DNA of 64,000 nucleotides, taken from NCBI GenBank assembly GCA_025499705.1, contig JAFMVE010000016.1:41011-105010 (forward strand), in the 5' to 3' direction. Each line of letters opens with the position of its first letter. The stretch's first letter is position 1. Shown in pieces: positions 51,240-60,531 of this stretch. The notes under the pieces were generated by a model. That model did not search any database. It saw nothing but the letters and a program-made list of their open reading frames with translations, and was not told the DNA's origin. The position numbers and the translations under genes were made by a program. This stretch comes from Carboxylicivirga caseinilyticus. Lineage in GTDB: Bacteria > Bacteroidota > Bacteroidia > Bacteroidales > Marinilabiliaceae.

Positions 51240-51337
51240 ATTATCTTTATTTAAACTTTTTAAAAATTATATCAAAGGTAAAAAAAATTGAGAAACTATG
51301 TTCTCAACCGTTGATTATCGTGTCATTTATCATGAAT

Positions 51338-51670
51338 TTACATCAACTCAACCGAAGGATCCCAGAAGACTTCTTTAAAATTGACGATTTGGTTCTCTTC
51401 AACTTTCACCCCTTCATTTGCTAACAATTCCTTCATGGTTTCTCCACCTGGGAAATGCTGTTTACCTGTTAATAATCCATTACGATTAACCACTCGGTGA
51501 GCCGGAATATAATTGTGCCACGATCCGCATTTATTCATGGCCCACCCCACCATTCTGGCACTTCTTACAGCACCAAGGTATCTGGCAATAGCACCGTAGC
51601 TGGTAACTCTGCCGTAGGGTATCAGCTCCGCAACCTGGTAAACCTGTTCGAAGAAATCATTTTTTGGCAT
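51338..51670 (-). CDS. alkyltransferase-like protein (ATL, MGMT family)
   Basis: A 110-residue homologue of O6-alkylguanine-DNA alkyltransferase: PYGRVTSYGAIARYLGAVRS (DNA-binding helices), then YIPAHRVVNRNGLLTG where true enzymes have PCHRV. The acceptor Cys is Ala, so it cannot transfer alkyl groups by itself. ATL proteins bind O6-alkylguanine and hand it to nucleotide excision repair. The short length and missing N-terminal domain fit ATL. Its start overlaps the trmB stop by 14 bases. Confidence 0.88.
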   Translation of the reverse strand: MPKNDFFEQVYQVAELIPYGRVTSYGAIARYLGAVRSARMVGWAMNKCGSWHNYIPAHRVVNRNGLLTGKQHFPGGETMKELLANEGVKVEENQIVNFKEVFWDPSVELM

Positions 51671-52433
51671 TGTTTTGATTTCGGGGTTCGCGCTCTTTTA
51701 CCACACCACGACCACCACTGTGGTAAGAGTCATAATCAATGTCAATTTCAGGCTCAATCCACTCTTCTCTTGGCTCCAGTTTATATTTAAGGTATTTGAT
51801 ATTTAAACCATGAGCAATCCATTTCGATTCGTAATGCGTTTGAATACTCAGTATCTCATCATCATAACCCGAACCATACAAATCATTCTCATTAACCAAA
51901 ACAGGCAGATTATTTTCCTTCACCATAGCTTCGGTGTAGGTATGCAAAAAGTTAGAATCTGTTTTGAGATGTATGATGCCTCCGGGCTTCATTATTCTTA
52001 GATACAACTTCATAAAACGTGTTGATGACAGTCGTTTATTAACCCGTTTCATTTGTGGATCGCTAAAGGTAAGCCAGATTTCATCCACTTCATCCGCTTC
52101 AAAAAATTTGGTAATTAATTCAATTCGTGTTCTTATAAAAGCCACATTGGTCATTCCTTTATTTTTCGAATCGGTAGCACCCCTGTGCATTCGGGCACCT
52201 TTGATATCGATTCCTATGAAATTTTTATCAGGATAAAGTTCTCCCAATCCTACGGTATATTCACCCTTACCACAGCCTAATTCGAGGACTACAGGGTTAT
52301 CGTTTTTAAAAAAGTCTTTGTTCCACTTACCTTTCAGTGCAAAAGGTTCTTCTTTTAAATCATCGTAATTAGCCTGAAACACATGATCGTAAGTTGCCAT
52401 CTCGGCGAACTTTTTCAACTTATTCTTTCCCAC
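51657..52433 (-). CDS. trmB: tRNA (guanine-N7-)-methyltransferase
   Basis: A 258-residue SAM-dependent methyltransferase modifying G46 of tRNA. The start is a GTG at 52431-52433, giving the family opening MGKNKLKKFAEM. Motif I is VVLELGCGKGEYT; NFIGIDIKGARMHRG and LTFSDPQMKRVNKRLSS follow, the latter a hallmark of TrmB. Length is typical for Bacteroidota forms. Its 3' end overlaps the ATL gene. It lies 17 bases downstream of gldH on the same strand. Confidence 0.96.
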   Translation of the reverse strand: MGKNKLKKFAEMATYDHVFQANYDDLKEEPFALKGKWNKDFFKNDNPVVLELGCGKGEYTVGLGELYPDKNFIGIDIKGARMHRGATDSKNKGMTNVAFIRTRIELITKFFEADEVDEIWLTFSDPQMKRVNKRLSSTRFMKLYLRIMKPGGIIHLKTDSNFLHTYTEAMVKENNLPVLVNENDLYGSGYDDEILSIQTHYESKWIAHGLNIKYLKYKLEPREEWIEPEIDIDYDSYHSGGRGVVKEREPRNQNNAKK

Positions 52434-52450
52434 TTTATGTACTTTGACAA

Positions 52451-52927
52451 CTATTCAGCTTCTTCTATTCGTAAACCAATATTGTGTATCCCTGTTAAAT
52501 CATCGGTTCGCATCCCCTGAACTATTCTGAAGGTATATTCACCTTCTTCGGCAAACTTCACACCCATCTGATAAGGAACGGTTACATGAAACAGATCGCC
52601 CCAACCAGATCCCAGCCATCGTCCGTTATCGTCGGCAAGTATACAATCCACTTTTTGCTGCATTGTCTTACCCGATGGACTCATCACATCCACAAACAAC
52701 CATAAATTACTATTGGGATATTCCGACCGGTTACGGATATTCAGGTAAACATTATAATTCATTTGGGCATTATCAATGTCAACCATAAAAACAGCCATCG
52801 AATCTTTGTTCCATCCTGCGTCGGGTATGGTAACATATTGATCGAAGACAGCGTTTTTATCACAACTAACAAATCCAATGGCTAAGAAAATAGCCAATAG
52901 AATGCTATTTTGGCTTATTACCTTCAT
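52451..52927 (-). CDS. gldH: gliding-motility lipoprotein GldH
   Basis: A GldH-family lipoprotein of 158 residues from the Met at 52927; a longer upstream frame lacks a signal. The signal SILLAIFLAIGFVSC contains the lipobox before Cys22 or so. The mature part has DKNAVFDQYVTIPDAGW and MNYNVYLNIRNRSEYPNS. GldH is required for gliding and type IX secretion in Bacteroidota flavobacteria and is retained in non-gliding relatives. It overlaps the end of the PSP1 gene by 23 bases, in the common holB-PSP1-gldH order. Confidence 0.9.
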   Translation of the reverse strand: MKVISQNSILLAIFLAIGFVSCDKNAVFDQYVTIPDAGWNKDSMAVFMVDIDNAQMNYNVYLNIRNRSEYPNSNLWLFVDVMSPSGKTMQQKVDCILADDNGRWLGSGWGDLFHVTVPYQMGVKFAEEGEYTFRIVQGMRTDDLTGIHNIGLRIEEAE

Positions 52928-54131
52928 TTTTCTTTGGCTGGTTTTGACTATTCTGACTGTTCGGGTTGTTTTGATTATTAGGTCTCCGTCGTCTGTTATT
53001 ATTCTGATTTCGTGATCCTTTTGCTCCATTTTTATTAGGGGCCGGACGACGTTTCTTTTTCTTTTTATCTTCATCAAAACGGGTAAGATCATCCTGACCT
53101 ACAACATTTTCGTAACTTGGTTCAGCATGAATAGCCGTACGTTTGAATTCGTCAGATACCAGTTTATCAATCTTTTTACCCCTGCGGTTAATCTTAATTA
53201 CTTCTTTCACACGATCAACAGGCACCTCCACTATTCCGGCCGGAAATTCTTTTTCGGTACTGTACCACATGATACGCTTGAAGATATCTGTTTTAAAGTG
53301 ATAATAAGGACCTTCATCCGTTTCCAAAACAGTATTCGTATTCGGAAAATCAGCCTGTGCATCAAGGTAGGCGTCCAGTTCGTAGTTAAGACAACATTTA
53401 AGTTTTCCACACTGACCAGCCAGCTTCTGCGGATTTAATGAAATCTCCTGATAACGTGCAGCATTAGTTGTAACCGAAACAAAATTGGTCATCCAGGTTG
53501 AACAACACAATTCACGACCACAAGGCCCGATACCACCAATTCTACCAGCTTCCTGACGGGCTCCGATCTGACGCATCTCAATACGCACCTTAAAACGATC
53601 GGCCAACACTTTTATCAGTTCACGAAAATCAACCCGCTCATCGGCAATGTAGTAGAATATCGCTTTTGTACGATCACCCTGATACTCAACATCACCAATT
53701 TTCATATCCAGTTTCAAACGTTCCGAAATCCTCCTGGACTCCAGCATGGTTTCATGCTCCAGATTTTTAGCTTCTTCCCACTTCTCAATATCAGCAGGTT
53801 TTGCTTTTCGATAAACACGCTTAAACTCGTAGGTATCTGGTGAGATATTGTTTTTCTTCATCTGAAGTAAAACCAATTCGCCTGTCAAGGTTACGGTGCC
53901 AATATCGTGACCCGGAGAAGCCTCCACTGCAATAATATCTCCCTTCGAGAGTTTTAATCCGTTGCTATTGTTGAAAAAACCTTTACGTGTGTTCTTAAAC
54001 TGAACCTCAACTATACTTGTGCTATTTATGCTTTCGGGTAAATCGCCCAACCAGTCGAAAACATTTAGTTTTCCGCAACGACTGGTACAGTTGGTACAAC
54101 CCGTTTTTTCCTGTTCCTTAACTTCTTCCAT
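52905..54131 (-). CDS. PSP1-domain protein (RicT/YaaT-like)
   Basis: About 408 residues from the Met at 54131 (MEEVKEQEKTGC); eight upstream residues are optional. The PSP1 domain has GRIGGIGPCGRELCCSTW and KLAGQCGKLKCCLNYELD, with cysteine groups that in RicT bind 4Fe-4S clusters. The C-terminal 80 residues are a disordered Lys/Arg/Asn/Gln-rich tail (GSRNQNNNRRRRPNNQ) probably binding RNA. It is between holB and gldH. RicT in Bacillus acts with RNase Y; the function here is not established. Confidence 0.9.
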   Translation of the reverse strand: MEEVKEQEKTGCTNCTSRCGKLNVFDWLGDLPESINSTSIVEVQFKNTRKGFFNNSNGLKLSKGDIIAVEASPGHDIGTVTLTGELVLLQMKKNNISPDTYEFKRVYRKAKPADIEKWEEAKNLEHETMLESRRISERLKLDMKIGDVEYQGDRTKAIFYYIADERVDFRELIKVLADRFKVRIEMRQIGARQEAGRIGGIGPCGRELCCSTWMTNFVSVTTNAARYQEISLNPQKLAGQCGKLKCCLNYELDAYLDAQADFPNTNTVLETDEGPYYHFKTDIFKRIMWYSTEKEFPAGIVEVPVDRVKEVIKINRRGKKIDKLVSDEFKRTAIHAEPSYENVVGQDDLTRFDEDKKKKKRRPAPNKNGAKGSRNQNNNRRRRPNNQNNPNSQNSQNQPKKNEGNKPK

Positions 54132-54182
54132 AATTTCAATAAATAAAAGGCTCACTGACCTTGTGAATTCGCTAAATCACCC

Positions 54183-55304
54183 TTACTGTTTTAACAGCAT
54201 GATAATTTTCAGACACAAATCCATTAATATAATTCGAGCATTCCCATTTTGTTCAAGATGAGAATGGGCTAAACTGATCTCTTCGCTCAATTGTAATACG
54301 TTATTATCGTTTATAAATGGCGAAAAACGTGTTGAGAAATTTCTTTCTTCTGCCGTAAGATACAATAAATCTTCTTCCTGTATATTCATTATGAAGTTTT
54401 CGCGGATTAACCGAAGCGAAAAATCCAGAAAACTTTTCAATTGTTCCTTAGGCTGGCTGTTCATTTCATCGCACCATTCAATCAGATCAAATAATTTTCG
54501 CTGATAGGCCTGACGCATTAATGCCACAAATTTATCGAAGAAGAACCTTCGTTCATCACTCTGATCCAATAATTCGCGTGCAGCCACATAATTCCCAACA
54601 GCCAATTTGGCTAACTGGCCGGCTTCATCGGAACCAATACCAAACTCTTTAACCAAAGATGTGGCAATGTCTTCGTTACTGATCCCCGGAATTTTTAACA
54701 TCTGTGTTCGACTCTGAATTGTTCCCAGTACATCGGCCGGATTATCCGACACCAATAGAAAAACCGTTCCTTGTGGTGGCTCTTCCAACAGTTTTAATAA
54801 TTTATTGGATGCTGCCACATGCATTTTTTCCGGCAACCAAATGATCATCACTTTATACTTGGCCTCAAATGTCTTAAGGCTTAGTTTTTTGATGATATTT
54901 TGACTCTCTTCACTGTAAATTAAACCTTGTTTGTCTGATTCAAGAAATGTATACCACTGCCCAAGGTTAAAGTACCTTTTTTCCAGAATAATCTGACGCC
55001 ATTCCTGCAAATAAGAATCACTCACCGGATTTTTATGTTTCGGACTCTTAACAACCGGAAACACAAAATGCAAATCAGGATGAACCAGTTTATTGTATTT
55101 AACACATGACGGACAAACTCCACACGAGTCATTTTCCTGCCGGTTATGACAATTGAGGTATTGAGCAAAAGCCAATGCCATATTTAACTTACCATTACCT
55201 TCTGGTCCGGTAAACATTTGAGCATGGCTGACACGCTCTTCGTTCACCATGTTAATCAAATGTTTTTTTATATGATCGTGGCCTATAACCTCTGCAAACT
55301 TCAT
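54183..55304 (-). CDS. holB: DNA polymerase III delta' subunit (HolB)
   Basis: A 373-residue clamp-loader AAA+ protein. The Walker A is degenerate (MFTGPEGNGKLNMALAFAQ, with Leu after the GK), as expected of delta'. A zinc module is present as CHNRQENDSCGVCPSC. Sensor regions include FLLVSDNPADVLGTIQSRTQ. The C-terminal third is a helical collar domain. It precedes the PSP1 gene on the same strand by 51 bases, an order conserved in many bacteria. Confidence 0.94.
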   Translation of the reverse strand: MKFAEVIGHDHIKKHLINMVNEERVSHAQMFTGPEGNGKLNMALAFAQYLNCHNRQENDSCGVCPSCVKYNKLVHPDLHFVFPVVKSPKHKNPVSDSYLQEWRQIILEKRYFNLGQWYTFLESDKQGLIYSEESQNIIKKLSLKTFEAKYKVMIIWLPEKMHVAASNKLLKLLEEPPQGTVFLLVSDNPADVLGTIQSRTQMLKIPGISNEDIATSLVKEFGIGSDEAGQLAKLAVGNYVAARELLDQSDERRFFFDKFVALMRQAYQRKLFDLIEWCDEMNSQPKEQLKSFLDFSLRLIRENFIMNIQEEDLLYLTAEERNFSTRFSPFINDNNVLQLSEEISLAHSHLEQNGNARIILMDLCLKIIMLLKQ

Positions 55305-55482
55305 ATTAAATCAATTCACTTCTGATCAGTTTTTTCCTGATCAAATTATTCTCTCAGCAAGTTTTCTGCCTTCTTTCAAGGTCAGAAAAAATCAAGTTCA
55401 AAGATAACAAATTAGTTGGTTGTTCAAACGAGAATAATTTAAGCAGATCTGCCATGAATAAGGGTGTTTTAATACAAAAAAC

Positions 55483-55490
55483 TACCTTTG
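55483..55490 (+). promoter_or_regulatory. -7 box for the radical SAM operon
   Basis: TACCTTTG fits TAnnTTTG, 15 bases before the ATG at 55506. The -33 region is T-rich without a clear TTTG. The 5' leader would be very short. Confidence 0.45.
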
Positions 55491-55505
55491 ACAAAATTTT
55501 TAAGC

Positions 55506-56285
55506 ATGTCAACCTTTTTATTCGACAAAACTGTTTTCGGACCTGTCAGGAGTCGCCGTTTAGGTGTTTCACTGGGAATTAATCTATTACCCAATAATCG
55601 AAAACTCTGTTCATTCGATTGTATTTATTGCGAGTGTGGTTTAAATGGTGAATTAGGTGACAAAACAAGTCAGATGCCTACTCGCCAGCAGGTTAAAGAA
55701 GCATTAAAACAGAAGTTGGAAGATATGCTTAACGAAAATTTGAAGCCTGATGTTATCACCTTTGCAGGCAATGGTGAACCTACTCTTCACCCCGATTTTG
55801 CAGGGGTAATTGATGACACTATTGAAATACGAAATGCTCACTGTCCGGAAGCCCGAATTGCAGTTCTTTCCAATGCATCGCGCTTATACAAACCTGAAGT
55901 TGTTTCAGCTCTTTTAAAGGTTGATGATAACATACAAAAACTTGATTCAGGCCTAAAAGAAACTATCCTTCGATTGGATCAACCCAACTATCCTTTTGAT
56001 CTGGATCAAACAATCAACCAATTAAAGGCCTTTAAAGGCAAAGTAATTATTCAAACCATGTTTGTGGAAGGAGAAATTGATGGGGTAACTATTGACAATA
56101 CCACTCAAAAGGATATTGACTCGTGGATTCAGGCATTACAAAAGATCAGACCATCTAAGGTAATGATTTACACCATCGAGAGAGATACACCTTATAGTAA
56201 TCTTAAAAAAGTATCGTTACCTTTACTGAACCAGATTGCTGACCAAGCTAAACAACAAGGCTTTGAGGTATCTGTTTCAGGATAA
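55506..56285 (+). CDS. radical SAM protein, COG0731 type (second copy)
   Basis: A 259-residue radical SAM protein from the ATG at 55506; an upstream TTG start would add six residues. Cluster ligands Cys35, Cys39 and Cys42 occur in LCSFDCIYCECG, after FGPVRSRRLGVSLGINL. The barrel motif FAGNGEPTLHPDF follows. It resembles the gene at 3128 but lacks the C-terminal winged-helix-like tail, ending at VSVSG. Substrate unknown. It is 6 bases before the glycosyltransferase-like gene. Confidence 0.88.
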   Translation: MSTFLFDKTVFGPVRSRRLGVSLGINLLPNNRKLCSFDCIYCECGLNGELGDKTSQMPTRQQVKEALKQKLEDMLNENLKPDVITFAGNGEPTLHPDFAGVIDDTIEIRNAHCPEARIAVLSNASRLYKPEVVSALLKVDDNIQKLDSGLKETILRLDQPNYPFDLDQTINQLKAFKGKVIIQTMFVEGEIDGVTIDNTTQKDIDSWIQALQKIRPSKVMIYTIERDTPYSNLKKVSLPLLNQIADQAKQQGFEVSVSG

Positions 56286-56291
56286 ACGGAT

Positions 56292-57389
56292 ATGAAAGAA
56301 AAGGCTACCCACAAAAAACGAATTCTTATAAGCCCATTAAACTGGGGTTTGGGTCATGCCACACGTTTATTACCAATTATTGATAATTTAATCAAAGATG
56401 GACATCAATGCTATGTAGCCGGAGAAAAACCATCCATTAACGTTATTCAACAGACCTTTCCAAATCTGACTTTTATTATCCTGAAAGATTTTCAAATCAA
56501 GTTATCCGGCTCTAACAATCAACTTTTAAAACTCACCTGGCAACTTCCAGGATTTTTAAAATCGTTAAACAGAGATAAAAGAACAGTAAAAGAACTGGTA
56601 AATCGTTTCAATATTGATTTTATCATTTCCGACAATCGCTATGGTTTTCGTCATCGCAAAATTACATCGGTACTTATAACACATCAAACTAATATCAGAA
56701 CAGGTCGGTTAATGTGCTGGTCAAAACCCATCGTTCAGCTTACCTTACAATATTGGATCAGACGTTTTGATTCGTGCTGGATTCCTGATATAAAAGATAC
56801 CCCTTCCATTGCAGGTCAACTGGGTAATAAAGTAATGCATCGCTCCACCCATCGAATAGGGTTAACATCACGACTTAAGCTGGCAAACAATCCAACAGAA
56901 GTCCCTGGTTATTTAAAAAATCCGGATGTACTAATCATTCTATCCGGACCAGAACCTCAACGATCGATTTTCGAAAAATTAATTGTTAGACGTTATATCA
57001 ACAGTGACCTGAATGTAATTTTACTTCGCGGCAGACCCGACAGTATTATAAAGCCCCGAAAGCATGGATCAGTAACCTTTATTGAGCATTGTGATATCAA
57101 CACATATCACTACCTTTTAAACAAAAGTAAACAAATTGTATGTCGTTCGGGCTATTCTACTTTAATGGATCTGTTCCATGTTAACCGTAAAGCTATTTTA
57201 ATTCCCACACCCGGGCAATATGAGCAGGAATACCTGGCCATGCACATGAAAAAACATTTCCATTTCACGGTTGTAACACAAAAAAAGATCCTTAAAACCT
57301 CACGGCTGGCCTTTGGAATCAATACCTATAAAGCCACGGCAAACAGTTATGCCAATTCTTTCCAATTACCCCCACTTAACAAGTTATAG
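56292..57389 (+). CDS. glycosyltransferase-like protein (MurG/GT28 type)
   Basis: A 365-residue cytoplasmic protein of the MurG-like GT-B class: N-terminal ILISPLNWGLGHATRLLPII carries the glycine loop, and the C-terminal half has IILSGPEPQRSIFEKLI and the sugar-nucleotide region VCRSGYSTLMDLFHVNRKAI with IPTPGQYEQEYLA. The pattern fits a group of Bacteroidota glycosyltransferases of unknown acceptor. It lacks membrane segments. Co-transcribed with the radical SAM gene, 6 bases apart. Confidence 0.8.
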   Translation: MKEKATHKKRILISPLNWGLGHATRLLPIIDNLIKDGHQCYVAGEKPSINVIQQTFPNLTFIILKDFQIKLSGSNNQLLKLTWQLPGFLKSLNRDKRTVKELVNRFNIDFIISDNRYGFRHRKITSVLITHQTNIRTGRLMCWSKPIVQLTLQYWIRRFDSCWIPDIKDTPSIAGQLGNKVMHRSTHRIGLTSRLKLANNPTEVPGYLKNPDVLIILSGPEPQRSIFEKLIVRRYINSDLNVILLRGRPDSIIKPRKHGSVTFIEHCDINTYHYLLNKSKQIVCRSGYSTLMDLFHVNRKAILIPTPGQYEQEYLAMHMKKHFHFTVVTQKKILKTSRLAFGINTYKATANSYANSFQLPPLNKL

Positions 57390-57580
57390 TCTCATCTTCA
57401 TTAAAGGCTGAACTCAATTATTTTGTCAGGCATTTTATTGAATTCATCAAATCCGGCTAACTAAACATTAAGTAGTTAAGTATTAAAAAATGCAAACAAG
57501 CATAACCATTTTAATAAGATGAACGTATGATCGCCAACAACATAATTAAACAAAGCAACACAACACTAAAATAGATTTTA

Positions 57581-58024
57581 ATGACAACCATATTTCTCAT
57601 ATTAATCCCACTTGCTGCTGCAGGTTTCTGGTTATGGAAAAAAGGAATTTTTATCCTGGCAGAACATTATGCTGTTGGTGATCTGGAATCGATACTTTTT
57701 AGTAATGGTGCCAAACAAAAGGAAACCATCATTTCTTCTATGAAGGAAATTACCAAAGAGAAATATACCAATGAAGAACTATTGGATTACTTTTTAAAAA
57801 TAAAAGGATTACAAGTAATAAACTTTTATGATCCGGTTAGTTTTTGGACTCGTAAATATTTAATGAGCCCAACTAAGTTAAAACTCAACTATTTCGAACA
57901 GGTGAAGTTTTACGAAACATTTCTTAACTATCCTGCTTTAGTTAAAGCTAAACGTAATAACTCAAACGGGTACATGAATAGCAGTCCAAAAGGATTATTT
58001 ATTAATAAAAAACAACTGGCCTGA
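57581..58024 (+). CDS. membrane-anchored hypothetical protein
   Basis: A 147-residue protein with one N-terminal hydrophobic segment (TTIFLILIPLAAAGFWLW, residues about 2-19) and a mostly helical soluble part: FSNGAKQKETIISSMKEITK, then NYFEQVKFYETFLNYPALV. No family is recognised. A 191-base AT-rich gap separates it from the glycosyltransferase. It ends before a strong terminator at 58085. Possibly an inner-membrane protein of small, unknown role. Confidence 0.6.
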   Translation: MTTIFLILIPLAAAGFWLWKKGIFILAEHYAVGDLESILFSNGAKQKETIISSMKEITKEKYTNEELLDYFLKIKGLQVINFYDPVSFWTRKYLMSPTKLKLNYFEQVKFYETFLNYPALVKAKRNNSNGYMNSSPKGLFINKKQLA

Positions 58025-58084
58025 CTGGTCGGTAATACAAAATAGGGGACAAGTAGGAAAACAACTCCTGCTGTCAGGAAAGCG

Positions 58085-58113
58085 AACCGGATAAGACATT
58101 ATCCGGTTTTTCT
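58085..58113 (+). terminator. terminator upstream of the S46 peptidase
   Basis: AACCGGATAA (58085-58094) and TTATCCGGTT (58099-58108) form a 10-bp stem around GACA, followed by a T-run. Confidence 0.92.
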
Positions 58114-58131
58114 TTATGTATGTTTGCTCAC

Positions 58132-58161
58132 TTTATTGTTATTTGGAAAATTATATCTTTG
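58132..58161 (+). promoter_or_regulatory. Bacteroidota promoter for the S46 peptidase
   Basis: TATCTTTG at 58154-58161 is a full TAnnTTTG match. A TTTA at 58132 lies 18 bases upstream where TTTG would be expected. The gene starts 119 bases downstream, leaving a long leader. Confidence 0.6.
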
Positions 58162-58279
58162 TTACCTGATTTAAACAAGCTGATGATACTAAACAAATTG
58201 TATCCATCAATGTTGATTTCCTATGTTTAGATAAGTAGAAGGGAATACAATCAATATGAACACCAAATAATAGTAATTT

Positions 58280-60433
58280 ATGAAAAGAATTGCATCACTA
58301 TTTTTTATAGTATGCATCGGCTTTGCTCAATTAGCAAAAGCTGATGAGGGGATGTGGCTACTCCCATTATTGAACAAGCTTAACATGAATAAGATGAATG
58401 AGCTTGGATTGAAATTGTCAGCCGAAGATATTTATAGCATTAACAATTCAAGTTTAAAAGATGCTATTGTGATTTTTGGCGGAGGTTGTACGGGAGAATT
58501 AATTTCTGACCAGGGTTTAATTTTAACCAACCATCATTGTGGATATGGTAGCATTCAGGCATTGAGTTCTATTGAACACAATTATCTTGAAGATGGATTC
58601 TGGGCCAAAACAAAAGAAGAAGAGTTACCTGCTGAAGGCTTGAAGGTTACTTTCATGAAATACATGGAAGATGTTACTGAGCGGATTAATGCAGAACTTT
58701 CGGATGATATGAGCGAAACAGAACGCCAGGCAAAAATCTGGGAAGTTTCTTCTAATATTTCAAAAGAAGCAACTGAAGGTAATAATTACAGAGCCATTGT
58801 AAAAGACTATTTCGAAGGAAACCAGTTTTTTCTGATCGTATATGAAATCTTTACTGATGTTCGCTTCGTAGGTGCACCTCCTTCATCAATTGGTAAATTT
58901 GGTCACGATACTGACAACTGGATGTGGCCTCGTCATACTGGTGACTTCAGCATGTTCCGTGTATATTGCGGACCTGATGGCAAACCAGCTGATTACTCAA
59001 AAGACAATGTACCTTATCAGCCTAAACACCACTTACCTGTTTCATTAAAGGGTGTGGAAATGGATGATTTTGCCATGACTATCGGATTCCCGGGAAGCAC
59101 TGAACGTTATTTAACTTCATGGGGTATTGAAGAACGAATGAATATCACCAACGAAGCAATGATTACTCCACGTGGTATCAAGCAGGACATCTGGAACGAA
59201 GATATGATGGCCAGCGAAAAAGTACGTATTCAGTATGCTTCAAAATTCTCAAGAAGTTCAAACTACTGGAAAAACAGTATCGGTATGAACCGTGGTCTGG
59301 AGAAATTGAATGTACTGGAGAAAAAACGTGCTCTGGAAGCTGAATTTGCTGAATGGGCTGCCGGATCTGATGAGCGTAAAGCAAAATATGGCGAAGTACT
59401 TTCCGACCTTGAAAAAGCTTATGAAGCACAGGCTCCATACAGAAAAGCCCGCAGTTATGTTCTTGAATGTTTGTTGCGTGGAACTGAAATCTATAGTTTC
59501 TCTTTGCGTGCACGTGAACTTCAAACAGCTTTAGAAAATGACAATCAGGAGGAAATAGATGCTGCGGTAAAGAAATTAACTGAAGCTGGCAAAGGGTTTT
59601 ATAAAGATTATTATCCTGAAACAGATCGTAAAGTATTAGCAGCTTTAACCGACTTATATTATAATACAATTGACAAACAATTTCATCCTGAATTTTATCA
59701 AACTATCAATAAGAAATTCAAGGGAGATTTCGAGAAATATGCGAATACTGTTTTCAGCAAATCGATTTTTTCAAGTGAAGATAAATTCAATGCCTTCCTT
59801 GCAAAACCTTCATTGAAGAAGTTAAATGCTGATTTAGCATTTTCAGCTGGACTTGAAATAAGTGAAACGTATAAAAACATAGTGGCACAGTTAAAAGAAA
59901 CTACCAGCACCATTTCTAAAGCTAACCGATTATTTATGGCCGGACTGATGGAAATGCATCCTGATAAAGTTTACTACTCAGATGCCAATTTCTCAATGCG
60001 TTTAAGTTATGGTACTGTAGGTGACTATGAGCCACGCGATGGTGTAAAATATAAGTATTACACAACCATCGATGGTATTATGGAGAAAGAAGATCCGAAT
60101 AATTATGAGTTTATTGTACCTCAAAAATTAAAAGATCTTTGGAAAGCAAAAGATTATGGCCAATATGCTGATAAAGATGGTAAACTACATGTTTGCTTCA
60201 CTACAAACAATGATATTACCGGAGGTAACAGCGGAAGTCCTGTGATAAATGCCAACGGCGAATTATTTGGTCTGGCTTTCGACGGTAACTGGGAGGCTAT
60301 GAGTGGAGATATTGCTTTTGAACCTGAATTACAGAAGTGTATCAATGTTGATATCCGCTACGTGCTTTTTGTTATTGAGAAATACGCTGGTGCAACCAAC
60401 CTGATTGACGAAATGACCCTGGTTAAAGAATAA
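58280..60433 (+). CDS. S46 dipeptidyl-peptidase (DPP7-like)
   Basis: A 717-residue periplasmic serine exopeptidase releasing N-terminal dipeptides. Signal peptide: MKRIASLFFIVCIGFAQLAKA. The catalytic triad is His85/86 (TNHHCGYG), the Asp in GHDTDNWMWPRHTGDF and Ser651 (GGNSGSPV). Eighteen residues after Ser651 the S1-pocket residue is Gly (FDGNWE), as in DPP7, not Arg as in the Asp/Glu-specific DPP11, so it should prefer hydrophobic P1 residues. Typical of amino-acid-fermenting Bacteroidota. It has its own promoter and terminator. Confidence 0.95.
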   Translation: MKRIASLFFIVCIGFAQLAKADEGMWLLPLLNKLNMNKMNELGLKLSAEDIYSINNSSLKDAIVIFGGGCTGELISDQGLILTNHHCGYGSIQALSSIEHNYLEDGFWAKTKEEELPAEGLKVTFMKYMEDVTERINAELSDDMSETERQAKIWEVSSNISKEATEGNNYRAIVKDYFEGNQFFLIVYEIFTDVRFVGAPPSSIGKFGHDTDNWMWPRHTGDFSMFRVYCGPDGKPADYSKDNVPYQPKHHLPVSLKGVEMDDFAMTIGFPGSTERYLTSWGIEERMNITNEAMITPRGIKQDIWNEDMMASEKVRIQYASKFSRSSNYWKNSIGMNRGLEKLNVLEKKRALEAEFAEWAAGSDERKAKYGEVLSDLEKAYEAQAPYRKARSYVLECLLRGTEIYSFSLRARELQTALENDNQEEIDAAVKKLTEAGKGFYKDYYPETDRKVLAALTDLYYNTIDKQFHPEFYQTINKKFKGDFEKYANTVFSKSIFSSEDKFNAFLAKPSLKKLNADLAFSAGLEISETYKNIVAQLKETTSTISKANRLFMAGLMEMHPDKVYYSDANFSMRLSYGTVGDYEPRDGVKYKYYTTIDGIMEKEDPNNYEFIVPQKLKDLWKAKDYGQYADKDGKLHVCFTTNNDITGGNSGSPVINANGELFGLAFDGNWEAMSGDIAFEPELQKCINVDIRYVLFVIEKYAGATNLIDEMTLVKE

Positions 60434-60453
60434 ACTCTTTTAATCATATCGAT

Positions 60454-60482
60454 AAAGCCGGCTTACGAGTCGGCTTTTTTTT
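60454..60482 (+). terminator. terminator after the S46 peptidase
   Basis: AAGCCGGCT pairs with the AGTCGGCTT half around TACG (one G-T pair), followed by eight T residues. Confidence 0.9.
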
Positions 60483-60531
60483 GTTTAATCATGTCAATGC
60501 TGTAGTTTTACAATTGAATTAAAAAGGAAAT

